Below, one piece after another: positions 1-9,185 of a stretch of 64,000 nucleotides of DNA. The position numbers and the translations under genes are program-made. The DNA is taken from the NCBI RefSeq assembly GCF_900496995.4, contig NC_044012.1, forward strand, positions 23,970,759-24,034,758. Direction: 5' to 3'. Below the pieces are notes generated by a model. The model was not told the DNA's origin. It worked only from the letters and a program-made list of their open reading frames with translations, and made no database searches. Origin of the DNA: Aquila chrysaetos chrysaetos. Its lineage: Eukaryota > Chordata > Aves > Accipitriformes > Accipitridae. The first letter of the stretch is position 1. Every line of letters begins with the position of its first letter.

Positions 1-510
1 GTCATGTTCATTGAGGGGTACACTTTCTTTGACCTTCCTTTTCTGGATGACATATCTATAGAAGCCCTTATTATTCTTTGCATCCCTTGCCAAGTTCAGC
101 TCCAGCCATGCCTTGGCCTTTCTGACCCCATCCCTACGCAACTGGGCAGCATTCCTATACTCTTCCCAGGATACCTGTCCCTGCTTCCACTGCCTGTGCA
201 TTTCTTTCTTGCCCCTTAGTTTGACCAGCAGGTCTCGATTCATCCATGCAGTCTCTTGCCTTCCTTTCCTGATTTCTTACAACTGGGGATTGAAAGCTCT
301 TACACTCTATAGAAAGCATCCTTAAAGATCTGCCAGCTCTGTTCTGCTCCCTCATCCCTGAGGGCAGATTCCTAGAGGGTCCTATTGAGTAACTCCTTGA
401 ACAGCTAGAATTTTGCTTTCCTAAAATTCAGGGTCCTGACTTTACTCTTCACCTGCCCCATATCCCTCAGGGCTGCGAACCCCACCAGCACATGATCACT
501 GCAGCCCAGG
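1..510 (-). mobile_element. CR1 LINE ORF2 fragment, antisense
   Basis: The minus strand encodes a stretch typical of avian CR1 ORF2, the endonuclease/reverse-transcriptase protein, from the linker between the endonuclease and RT domains. Around 60-215 one minus frame reads [20 protein letters not shown] and continues into a basic KRKVKE-type motif. Further up, around 290-360, another frame gives a GAEQSWQIFKDAF-like stretch. The frame is broken by small indels, so this is a dead copy. It continues off the left edge of the window and is cut at 510/511 by the LTR of the neighbouring provirus, so the provirus probably inserted into an existing CR1. Family assignment rests on remembered CR1 protein sequence; the subfamily is unknown. 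Confidence 0.8.
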
Positions 511-783
511 TATCCTGGTTTCAGCTGGGATAGAGTTAATTTTCTTTCTAGTAGCTGGTATAGTGTTATGTTTTGGATTTAGTATGAGAATAATGTTGAT
601 AACACACTTGATGTTTTCAGTTAGTATAAACACTACTTAGCAACAAGTTGAGGATTTTTCAGCTTCTCATGCCCAGCCAGCAAGAAGGCTGGGGATGCAC
701 AAGAAGTTGGGAGGGTACACAGCCAGGACAGCAGACTCCGACTGACCAAAGGGATTTTCTATACCATGTGATGTCATGCCTAG

Positions 784-790
784 TATATAA
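784..790 (+). promoter_or_regulatory. LTR TATA box
   Basis: TATATAA lies about 170 bp upstream of the ATTAAA signal. The equivalent motif is at 50794-50800 in the solo LTR, so it is a conserved part of the LTR core promoter. Confidence 0.7.
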
Positions 791-958
791 ATTGGGGGGA
801 GTTGGCCTGGCAGGGGGGGATTGCTGCTCGGGAACTAACTGGGCATCGGTTGGTGAGTGGTGAGCAATTGCATTGTGCATCACTTGTTTTGTATAATCCA
901 ATCCTTTTATTATTATTATTATTGTCATTATTATTATTATTTTCTTCCTCTCTGTTCT

Positions 959-964
959 ATTAAA
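959..964 (+). promoter_or_regulatory. LTR polyadenylation signal ATTAAA
   Basis: ATTAAA precedes the U5 sequence and is conserved in the second LTR copy at 50954-50959. It is the variant form of the AATAAA signal. Confidence 0.6.
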
Positions 965-1101
965 CTGTTCTTATCTCAACCCACAAGTTTTACTTTTTTT
1001 CCCCCCAATTCTCTCCCCCATCCCATTGGGGGGGGGGAAAGTGAGTGAGCGGCTGCATGGTGCTTAGTTGCTGGCTGGAGTTAAACCACAACAGTCCTTT
1101 T

Positions 1102-1119
1102 TGGCACCCAACGTGGGGC
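1102..1119 (+). promoter_or_regulatory. Retroviral primer binding site, tRNA-Lys type
   Basis: TGGCACCCAACGTGGGGC starts 8 bases after the LTR end. From memory, the complement of the 3' end of vertebrate tRNA-Lys(CUU) is TGGCGCCCAACGTGGGGC, giving 17 of 18 matches with a single G-to-A change. This site would have primed minus-strand DNA synthesis. It fixes the orientation of the provirus and the LTR boundary. Confidence 0.8.
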
Positions 1120-1163
1120 TCGAAGGGTTGAGATAACAACAGATCTGACCAGAGTGTGTTAAA

Positions 1164-1843
1164 ATGAATTTGTTACAAGCATTCATTCCACGTGGCAGAA
1201 GTTTGTACAGAGCACACCATCGTCATATGCCAACCCATTGGCAGTACTGACCTGGCAAGATGAAAAGGCACTGACAGTGGATGAAATGGCTTGCCAACTC
1301 TGGCAGCAGAAGAAAATCTCTCTTCCTCCCTACAGGCCTGCATCTTGGTTCTGGAAAAACTGTCCAAAAAGTCAAAAGAACTGATCAAACTGATCGAAAA
1401 GTCGTACTCCCCACCTGTATGGATCAGTACCTCAGCTATTAGGAGTGAGCGTTCCTCTGCTCAAAGAGAGAGAATATAGAAGGTACATACCACCAGGTAC
1501 CCTGTGGTTTTACCTGCGTGACCATGGAGAGGACATGAGGAAATGGGATGGAAAACCTACCTCGGTCCTAGATGCACAGGTACGTGAGTTGTGAGGAAAA
1601 ACAACCACAAAATGGGATTCTTCCAGGAAAAATGCTGCTCCAGTTTCCAAACAGAGTAGAAGGGCTGATCTTACTTCTGATATTCTGAAAGGGACTTCTA
1701 AGTCAGTTTTACAAGTAGTGGGTAATGGATATTCTGATCCAGATTAGAGGGGCCCTGACTCCAGCCAGATGGAGGAAAGGGACAACTGGGTCTATTGGAC
1801 TGTGTGGATTCAATGGCCTGGCACGTTAGACCCACAGGAGTAA
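1164..1843 (+). pseudogene. gag: ERV gag remnant
   Basis: The sequence between the primer binding site and protease is where gag (the structural polyprotein) lies. A first ATG occurs at 1164-1166. The first ~330 bases are broken into short frames by stops and indels. A clearer frame from about 1489 carries a WFYLRDHGEDMRKWDGKP-like stretch and continues, through several stops, to the stop at 1841-1843 just upstream of protease in the same frame. At about 680 bp it is far shorter than a full retroviral gag, so it is internally deleted as well as broken. No zinc-knuckle (CCHC) motif was seen. The assignment comes mainly from position. Confidence 0.55.
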
Positions 1844-2251
1844 AAGGCACTAGTAGACACTGGCACACAGTGTACTCTAATGCCATCAAGTTATAAAGGG
1901 GCAGAACCCATCTGCATTTCTGGTGTGACAGGGGGATCCCAGCAGTTAACCATATTGGAGGCTGAAGTAAGCCTAACTGGGAATGAGTGGCAGAAACACC
2001 CCATTGTGACTGGTCCAGAAGCTCCATGCATCCTTGGCATAGACTATCTCTGGAGAGGGTATTTTAAGGACCCAAAGAGGTATTGGTGTGCGTTTGGTAT
2101 AGCTGCCATGGAGACGGAGGGAATTAAACAGCTGTCTACCCTGCCTGGTCTCTCTCAAGACCCTTCAGTTGTGGGGTTGCTGAGGGTTGAAGAACAACAA
2201 GTGCCAATTGCTACCACGACGGTGCACCGGCGGCAATATCACACCAACTGA
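1844..2251 (+). pseudogene. pro: ERV aspartic protease remnant
   Basis: This is one open frame (frame 2) from the stop at 1841-1843 to the stop at 2249-2251. It begins ALVDTGTQ; the aspartic protease catalytic triplet Asp-Thr-Gly is encoded at 1856-1864. About 57 codons further on is an ILGIDYLW stretch, matching the second conserved strand of retroviral proteases. The enzyme would cleave the Gag-Pol polyprotein as a homodimer. The frame itself is uninterrupted over about 135 codons, but its surroundings are full of stops, so it cannot be made as part of a functional polyprotein. Confidence 0.75.
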
Positions 2252-2260
2252 GACTCCCCG

Positions 2261-3060
2261 ATGCCCATCCATAAGTTGATTTGTCAACTGGAGAGCCAAG
2301 GAGAGATCAGCAAAACTTGCTCACCCTTTCATAGTCCCATATGGCCAGTGCAAAAGTCTAATGAAGAGTGGAGACTAACAGTTGACTATCATGGCCTGAA
2401 TGAAGTCACGCCACCACTGATGGCTGCTATGCCGGACATGCTAGAACTTCAATACAAACTGGAGTCAAAGGCAGCCACAATTGGTACGCCACAATTGACG
2501 TCACTAATGTGTTTTTCTCAATCCTTCTGGCAGCAGAGTGCCCCGCACAATTTGCTTTTACTTGGAGGGGTGTCCTGGAATTGACTGCCCCAGGGGTGGA
2601 AACACAGCCCCGCCATTTGCCATGGACTAATCCAGACTGCACTGGAAAAGGGTAAAGCTCCGGAACACCTGCAATACATTGATGACATCATCGTATGGGG
2701 CAACATGGCAGAAGAAGTCTTTGAGAAAAGGAAGAAAATAATCCAAATGCTTCTGAAAGCCGGTTTTGCCATAAAAGAAAGTAAGGTCAAGGGACCTGCA
2801 CAGGAGATCCAGATTTTAGGAATAAAATGGCAAGATGGACATCATCAGATCCCAATGGACATGACCAACAAAACAGCAGCTACGTCTTCACCAACTAATA
2901 AAAAGGAAACACAGGCCTTCTTAGGTGTTTTGGTTTTTGGAGAATGCATATTCCAAATTACAGTCTGATTGTAAGCCCTCTCTATCAAGTGACCCGGAAG
3001 AACGATTTTAAATGGGGCCCTGAGCAACAACAAGCCTTTGAAAAAATTAAACAGGAGAGA
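2261..3060 (+). pseudogene. pol: ERV reverse transcriptase remnant
   Basis: RT motifs occur in order. The N-terminal fingers segment with WRLTVDYHGLN is at about 2370-2402. The catalytic box YIDD is at 2675-2686, followed by a primer-grip-like ILGIKW at about 2815-2832 and a KKETQAFLG stretch (thumb/connection) at about 2900. The gene is dead. A pair of compensating frameshifts scrambles the segment around 2480-2580 that should hold the first catalytic Asp, a stop lies at 2582-2584, and a further frameshift leads to a stop at 2966-2968. A connection-domain stretch (FKWGPEQQQAF) follows in another frame near 3008-3040. Confidence 0.85.
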
Positions 3061-3780
3061 CTGTTCATGCAGTAGCCCTTGGGCCAGCCCGGGCACAAGA
3101 AGATGTTAAAAATGTGCTCTATACTGCAGCCAGGGAGAATGGCCCTACCTGGAGTCTCTGGCAGAAAGCACCAGGGGAGAGCCAAGGCTGGCCCCCTAGG
3201 ATATCAAGGATCTGAGGCTCACTATACTCCAACTGAAAAAGAGATATTGGCAGCATGTGACGGAGTTTGAGCTGCCTCAGAAGTAGTTGGTACTGAAACA
3301 CAGCTCCTCTTAGCACCCTGACTGCTGGTGCTGGGCTAGCTCTTCAAATGGAGGGTCTCCTCTACACATCATGTAATCGATGCCACGTGGAGTAAGTGGG
3401 TCGCACTGATCACACAAGCTCGTATAGGAAATCCCAGTCACCCACGAATTTTAGAAGTGATCACGGACTGGCCAGATTTTGGAATATCACCAGATGAGGA
3501 GGTGACGCATGCTGAAGAGGCCCCATTGTATAATAAACTGTCAGAAAATGAGAGGCAATATGCCCTGTTTACTGATGGGTCTTGTCACATTGTGGGAGAA
3601 CAACAGAGGTGGAAGGCTGCAGTAGAGTCTCCTATACGACAAGTTGCAGATACTGCTGAAGGAGGTGAATTGAGTCAGTTTGCAGAGCTGAAAGTCATCC
3701 GGGTGGCTTTAGACACTGCTGAACAAGAAAAATGGCCAATACTTTATCTTTATACTGACTCATGGATGGTAAAGACCAAC
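3061..3780 (+). pseudogene. pol: ERV connection/RNase H remnant, 3' truncated
   Basis: YTPTEKEILAACDGV (about 3223-3270) is typical of the end of the connection domain. The RNase H domain is in one open frame starting near 3457. Its metal-binding acidic residues are visible as Asp in FTDGSC (3574-3576), Glu in AELKV (3685-3687) and Asp in YTDSW (3757-3759). The fourth acidic residue and everything after it (rest of RNase H, integrase) is missing, because the homology stops abruptly at about 3770. Multiple stops and indels occur upstream of 3457. Confidence 0.8.
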
Positions 3781-3950
3781 AGCCAGACCAGGCACATAGA
3801 GGTATCGAAAGTCTCATAGCAAAATTTTCCATTAAATTCTCCTGTAAGCTGGCTGGTTTGTTCATTTGGCTGTGGTTTGTTTGGGGAGTGATAAAAGCAT
3901 TATTTGAAAATGTCCAGCAACTGCTCCCACACAGAATGTGCCAGGACTGA
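3762..3950 (+). other. Junction frame after truncated pol, hydrophobic segment
   Basis: Just after the RNase H YTDSW motif a different frame stays open for 62 codons. It contains a strongly hydrophobic, Trp-rich segment (LAGLFIWLWFVWGVIKALF, about 3852-3908), which looks like a membrane span. This could be the tail of a transmembrane env subunit brought next to pol by an internal deletion, or unrelated sequence that is open by chance. Its last part overlaps the first copy of the ~178-bp tandem unit. Membership in the provirus is inference. Confidence 0.3.
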
Positions 3951-4387
3951 AAGCTGTCGCTGGCCCTCACCTTCCCTTGGCAGCCATTTAGCGGCTCCAC
4001 CAACACTGGCGCCATGCACTTTCTCAGCCATGTAACAGTTTCCACACTCTCTCTCACTCTAGCCAGAGCCAGGCTCCAAAATTGAAAATGTCCAGTGACT
4101 GCTCCCACAAGGAAGGAGCCAGGACTGAAAGCTGTTACTGACCCTCACCTTCCCTTGGTAGCCATTTAGTGGATCCACCAACACTGGGGCCATGTGCTTT
4201 CTTAGCCATGTAAACAGTTCCCACCCTCTTTCCCGCTCTCACCAGAGACCAGCTCCAAAATTGAAAATGTCCAGCAACTGTTCCCACACAGAAGATGCCA
4301 GGACTGAAAGCTGTTGCTGGCCCTCACCTTCCCTTGGCAGCCCTTTTAGAGCCCCACCATCACTGGGGCTATGCGCTTTCTTAGCCA
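3906..4387 (+). repeat. Tandem repeat, ~178-bp unit, 2.7 copies
   Basis: Three successive copies start with GAAAATGTCCAG at 3906, 4084 and 4263, giving periods of 178 and 179 bp. Shared landmarks in each copy are CCAGGACTGAAAGCTGT, CCTCACCTTCCCTTGG and a TTTCTTAGCCAT-like motif. The third copy is cut after TTAGCCAT, exactly where the 60/61-bp array begins. The copies differ by scattered substitutions, so the array is not recent. It abuts the 3'-truncated provirus and may be proviral 3' sequence or independent satellite-like DNA. Confidence 0.85.
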
Positions 4388-4398
4388 TCTTAGACTTC
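4388..4398. repeat. 11-bp direct repeat, left flank of array
   Basis: TCTTAGACTTC occurs here and again at 5498-5508, bracketing the 60/61-bp array. It may be a target-site duplication or a leftover of the recombination that captured the array. Confidence 0.6.
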
Positions 4399-5497
4399 CA
4401 GAGTGCCCCAGGTCTTTTGCTGCACCTTGCTGAAACCCAAAAGGGGCCCTCCTGCCTTCCAGAAGGCCCCGGCTCTTTTCCCAGCATTTGCCAAAGTCTA
4501 CAATGGGCCCTGCTGCCTTCCAGACTGCCCCAGGTCTTGTGCCAGGCTTTTCCAAAGCCCACAAGGGGCCCTGCTGCCTTCTGGTTATCCCAGGGCTTTT
4601 GCTGTTCTTTACCAAAGCCCACATGGGGCCCTGCTGCCTTCCTGATGGCCCCAGGGCTTTTACCAGGCTTTGCTGAAGCCCACAACGGGCCCTGCTGCCT
4701 TCTCAATTGCCCCAGGGCTTTTGCTGGGCTTTGCCAAAGTCCACAAGGGGCCCTGCTGCCTACCAGAGTGCCCCAGGGCTTTTCTGGGCATTTCCAAAGT
4801 CCGCAAGTTGCCCCACTTCTCCCTGAGTGCCCCAGGGCTTTTGCCAGGCTTTGCCAATGCCTGCAAGGGGCCCTGCTGACTTCCATAGTGCCCTGGGGCT
4901 TTATCTGCTCTTTGCCAAAGCCCACAAGGGGCTATTCTGCCTTCCTGAGTGCCCCAGGGCTTTAGCTGGACTGTGCCAAAGCCTGCAAGGCATCCTGCTG
5001 CCTTCTACAGTGACCAGGGCTCTTGCTAGGTTTTGCCGAAGCCCGCCATGGGCTCTACTGTTTCCACAGCGCGCCGCAGCTTTATCCAGGATTCACCAAA
5101 GTCCAGAAGCGGCCCTTGCTGCCTTCCAGAGATTCACAGGGCTTTTGCCGGCCTTTTCCGAAGCCCACAAGGGGCCCTGCTGACTTCCAGAGGGCCCCAG
5201 GGACTTTGCTGGGCTTTGCAGAAGCACACAAAGGGCCCTCCTCCTCTCCAGAGTGCCCCAGGGCTTTTGCTGGCCTTTGCCAAAGCCTGCAAGGTGCCCC
5301 GCTTCTCTCCAGAGTACCCTGGGGCTTTTGCTGCGTTTTTCCGAAACTTACAAGGGGCCCTGCTGCCTTCCAGAGGGCCTCAGGGCTTTTACCAGGCTTT
5401 GCTGAAGCCCACAAGGGGCCCTGCCGCCTTCCAGACCTTCCCAGGGCTTTTTCTCAGCTTTGCCAAAGTCCACAAGGGTCCTTTGTGCCTTCCAGGC
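4399..5497 (+). repeat. Minisatellite-like array, 60/61-bp unit, ~18 copies
   Basis: A head-to-tail array in which each unit runs roughly GCCCCAGGGCTTTTGCCAGG, then CTTTGCCAAAGCCCACAAGG, then GGCCCTGCTGCCTTCCAGAG. Unit starts measured at 4405, 4466, 4527, 4588 and 4648 give spacings of 61, 61, 61 and 60. Units diverge by substitutions and single-base indels. Long open frames occur on both strands (257 codons on + from 4192, 228 on - to 4239, 164 on + from 5023), because the unit has few stop triplets in any frame and 60-bp units preserve frame. The predicted peptides are low-complexity echoes of the unit and are not evidence of a gene. An 11-bp direct repeat flanks the array. Confidence 0.9.
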
Positions 5498-5508
5498 TCT
5501 TAGACTTC
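5498..5508. repeat. 11-bp direct repeat, right flank of array
   Basis: This second copy of TCTTAGACTTC lies directly after the last array unit. Sequence beyond it does not resume the interrupted ~178-bp unit. Confidence 0.6.
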
Positions 5509-8500
5509 AACAAATAACTTCCTTATGTCGACAGGGAAGGAAGTTACACCTCCAGCCAAAGTCACTGTCCACAGGGTATCAGTTCAGCAAGATCCCAGTC
5601 CCTCAGGGTTGAGAAACTTTCCATCTTCGGAGAAATTCAGTTTCACAGGGAAGGCTTTGGGGGTCTCAGCGATGAAGCTCAGGGATTCCTTGCCCCTCCA
5701 GATGGGGATGCATTCCTGGGAGCATGAACTCATGATGCCGACTGAGATGGGTCTGGAGGACTAAATAGAAGATTTCATGCAAGCCCCCTCTTCAGTATTG
5801 CTTCCAAGGGGATCCCAAATGTCCTCTTTGGATGGAATTCAGAATATTCCAGGGGCAGAAAGCAAAGTCTTTCTGATTCTGCCGAAGATGGGAAATGTGT
5901 TACAATTAGCAGCAGATAAACTGCTTTTTAAGTTAGGTGTATGTTTGCACACATTGTCCATGCATAGCCATCTAACAAAATCCACCAAAAAGAGTACCCT
6001 TACTAGGAAGATTCTGCAACATAAACACAATAGGTTGTACCCAGGTTAATTTTAGTATTTGTGTCCTACAGGAAATGGCAATAATTCAATTCACTGCTTG
6101 CACAGATGTTATGAACATTCCTCATTCTTCCTCACCCTCCTATGCATGGTTGGTTCTTTGCTTTTTCTGCAGATATCCCCAAACGAGAACTTCTTTTCTT
6201 CTTCCAGGGAGAACAGGAATCCTCACGCTTCTTCATCTCATGAGCAGAGCACATGAGGGCAACCTTCTCCCTGGAGAGATTAAGTGGAGAGCTGAAGGTT
6301 TGGGAAGAAGTATGGAACTGAAGGAAATTTTGGAAAAGACAAAAAGGAGCTGCAGGAACTTCTGAAAAAGAAACCAAGGGAGACCAAAAATGCAGCCAAG
6401 AGAGATCAGGACATGCCACCAGAAGGGACTGTTTTCAGGTGTTCTTATTAATGAGGAATTAATATGGGTGATCTGAGGCTGCATGAAGGGCATGGTCACA
6501 TGGCATCTCACTAGCACAGCCCTTTCCCCCACACCAGGTTTTCCTTTTCCATGATGGGGATTCACAGTGGGTAACTTGAGCTATGCACTCTCATGAGCTT
6601 TAGGTAAGAAAGCTTTGGGTCCTTCTCAGACAGGTGAGATGATCAACAAAGCTCATCCTACATAAGCAACTACTAACTCTGCACGCCTGATTTTAGGGGG
6701 TCACAAGACTCACCTGTTCACCTGCCCAAACATGGAATGCCCTGGGGTACCTGAATCAGGAGGTTCAGCATGAGGGCTGTGACGCAGAAGGTGTGAGGAG
6801 AAGGAGACACAGAAGCAGGAGGAAACCATGTCTGGTAATACCAAGGAGCCCGCTCCCAAGCTTTTATGTATTCCTATTCAGGGGAGAGGAAACCCAAACC
6901 TTCCTAGTGGTACAGCAGCTAAACTAGAATCACAGTCATATTGCTGCCTCCGTCCTAAAAAGAAAATGCACGTATTTCATTCTCCATTTGTGGAAGGGTA
7001 TAAGTGATCTCTGCAGAATCTGTCCTTTCTCCCCTCATTCCCACCAAATTTTACCTTGTGTGTGTGCACCCATGCTCACTGTCCACATACTTTCTCAGAA
7101 CAACCTCCTTCTGGCCTTTCAGGACCCCCCATGGATGTCATGGACATGACACCTATATCATGATGAACACAGATGTAGAACTTCTAGCACCACCAGGGTC
7201 TGGTCTTCCAAACAGGCTGAACTCCAGCATTTGCACAGACACCACAAGAAGAAAAGGAAACAACAAGCCAAGCTCACCAGCTACGGTGATAGAGATGGAC
7301 TGGTTTTCTACAAGAGGCTAGAAATCCTGTCAGTGGGAGCGTATCCTGTGTTGGCAAGTGTGCAGTGCAGCACGCTTGTACTCTGAAAGGTTCAGGAGTG
7401 TTGGGTTACCCAAATAAGAACATATTTCTCTGCTCCTGCCAAATTGAAATCATGACATGTCCTGCTCCTGGGATGAGGCTCGAGCATTGAAGGTAATCTT
7501 CTCTCCAGGGCAGTATACAAGAGGCTGGGAGTGCAGAGACATAGATGGAGACCTGAGTCCCTGTGGAGATATGTGTGAGCACAGGCAGTCCCTGACAAAC
7601 ATGACAACTGAAGGCAGGAGCTGATGAGGAGACACCAAGGAAGAAAGATGTGTCAACTTGGCCAAATTATTTTTTTGCACTGCACCTCAAAACCCAAAGA
7701 AACCCACTCCTCAATAGACAAGGGCCAAGAGAACAGCTGGTGGCCACTGAAGGTCATGCAGCTGGGAAGAAGTGGAATTGTGGGGTCACATGGCCCAGTA
7801 ATGGGGTCAAGCTTCCCCCTATCTTGGATTTGAAGGAGGCAACCAGGCAGATGCTGCTACCTAGGTCAGCCCTGTTTTAGGTTTCATCCCTTGACATATT
7901 CCAGATGTGGGAGAGATTCACCTAACCATAGGCCAGGAAGGGAAGAAAGTGTTCCTAAGACATTATTTTTCTCATCCTAATGGGGATATCTGAAAGGGAT
8001 TCTATGAACTATCCTTCAGAAGGACCTTGCCCCACCACCCCCACCAACGGCAAATGGTATCCAGATGACTGAGGTGGCAACTGAGGAAAGAAGTCCCCTT
8101 CTGGTGGGGTCTCTAGTGCTCTCTGCTTCTCTAGTGCAGAGCAACACTAGAAGCTCAGAGGAAACAGATCAGCAGTTCCTACGATGACCCAGAGCTGAAT
8201 GGACCTGGCTGATCCAAGGACACCTATGTTTATTCACAAGCTTCACCGGTCCAAGCAGCATGCCTGGCTCTCCAGAGCTGACTAGATATCAGACATCTCC
8301 AGCAAGCCGTAGAGGAACTTCTCTCTGAAGAGTACATGAAGCGTCCAGGTGGAGGACCCTTCCTCCAACCTTCAGCACTTCTCCACCATAACTAACACCT
8401 GCAGAAGCTTGGAAAAGCCATCCAGCAGCCCCCACTGAACCCAGTTCACCTACCAATCACAGCTGCGCTCACCTGCAGCTCCCCTCTTTCCTTTCTCACT

Positions 8501-9083
8501 ACTGATAGCAATGAGATCACATAGGAAGTTACATACTAATAATTTAGAACATCTGTGAAAGAAAAAGAAGAGTCAATTTGCTACTTAGGAAGATGAATCC
8601 CCAAGGGGATGTGGAGGGGGTTGCCAGCAAACATGCATCTTCTAAGCAAAAACATGGAAAAATAAGAGCATTTGCAAAGAATTTCTGTAAGGTGAAAATT
8701 CAGAATATACACCTACTTTTTTTGCCACATATTTGAAAAAAAATGACCACATTTATCACAGGAAATATCAACAGAAGACTCTAAACTACTGCCTAACCAC
8801 CTGATTTCTATTGCGAAGTACAGTACTTTTCTTAAGAAGGTATCAAAGATGGGACCCATGAGCAGTATTGGGGGAACAAGTGGGGTTAAAACACCTAGCT
8901 ATTCAGGAGATACCAAAAGGAATGAGGAAAGGGGAATATGATGAAAGAGAGGTGCCTTAGAAGGGAAGCACACGACTGTTATGTGCTGTAGAGAGGGTGT
9001 CATGAAAAGTCATTATCTTCCCATCTGAACCCTCAGGGGTGTTATAAATGTAACTGATTGGGACCTATAAAGGAACATGCATT
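5509..9083. other. Noncoding, nothing recognised
   Basis: About 3.6 kb between the tandem array and the tRNA gene. The longest frames are about 105 codons (7004-7321 +, 6233-6565 -), with no recognisable motif or splice context. The composition is ordinary and I saw no clear repeat family. Confidence 0.5.
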
Positions 9084-9092
9084 AAAAAAAAA
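9084..9092 (-). terminator. RNA polymerase III terminator (T9)
   Basis: A run of nine A on the + strand reads as T9 on the minus strand, 19 bases past the 3' end of the tRNA. Four or more T is the standard Pol III stop, so this fits a functional tRNA gene. Confidence 0.85.
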
Positions 9093-9111
9093 GAGACACC
9101 CGCCTGGAGAT

Positions 9112-9185
9112 CATCTCTGCCGGGACTCGAACCCGGAACCTCTGGATTAGAAGTCCAGCGCGCTCGTCCATTGCGCCACAGAGAC
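9112..9185 (-). tRNA. tRNA-Arg (anticodon UCU), intronless
   Basis: The 74-base minus-strand sequence folds into a full cloverleaf. The acceptor stem is GTCTCTG/CAGAGAT with discriminator G, the anticodon stem is CTGGA/TCCAG around loop CTTCTAA, the variable loop is AGGTT, and the T arm is CCGGG-TTCGAGT-CCCGG. The anticodon TCT is at 9149-9151 (AGA on +), so it reads AGA codons. Internal promoters are present: A box TGGCGCAATGG and B box GGTTCGAGTCC. There is no intron, unlike most vertebrate tRNA-Arg(UCU) genes. A T9 terminator follows. From memory it matches, essentially base for base, the mammalian tRNA-Arg-TCT-4 isodecoder (mouse n-Tr20). All stems pair, so it is very probably functional. 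CCA is not encoded, as normal in eukaryotes. Confidence 0.97.

Larger units (their letters stand above)
511..1093 (+). mobile_element. 5' LTR of an avian endogenous retrovirus
   Basis: This 583-bp LTR aligns along its whole length with the solo LTR at 50523-51087. It begins TATCCTGG (consensus TGTCCTGG with one change) and ends ACCACAACA, directly before the primer binding site, which fixes its 3' edge. A TATA box (TATATAA, 784-790), an ATTAAA polyadenylation signal (959-964) and an expanded ATT-rich run (about 906-942) lie in the expected U3-R-U5 order. Between 621 and 646 a 26-bp segment is in the opposite orientation to the other copy. No 3' partner LTR is present in the window, so the provirus is incomplete. 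Confidence 0.9.

Noticed and set aside
511..3950. Replication-competent or recently active provirus
   Set aside because: Stops and frameshifts throughout gag and pol, missing integrase, recognisable env and 3' LTR.
4399..5497. CRISPR-like array
   Set aside because: Units are contiguous, diverged and without spacers, in eukaryotic nuclear DNA. This is a minisatellite.
4192..5517. Long open frames (257, 228 and 164 codons) on both strands
   Set aside because: They track the 60/61-bp repeat unit, occur on both strands, and encode only echoes of the unit. No initiation, splice or domain evidence.
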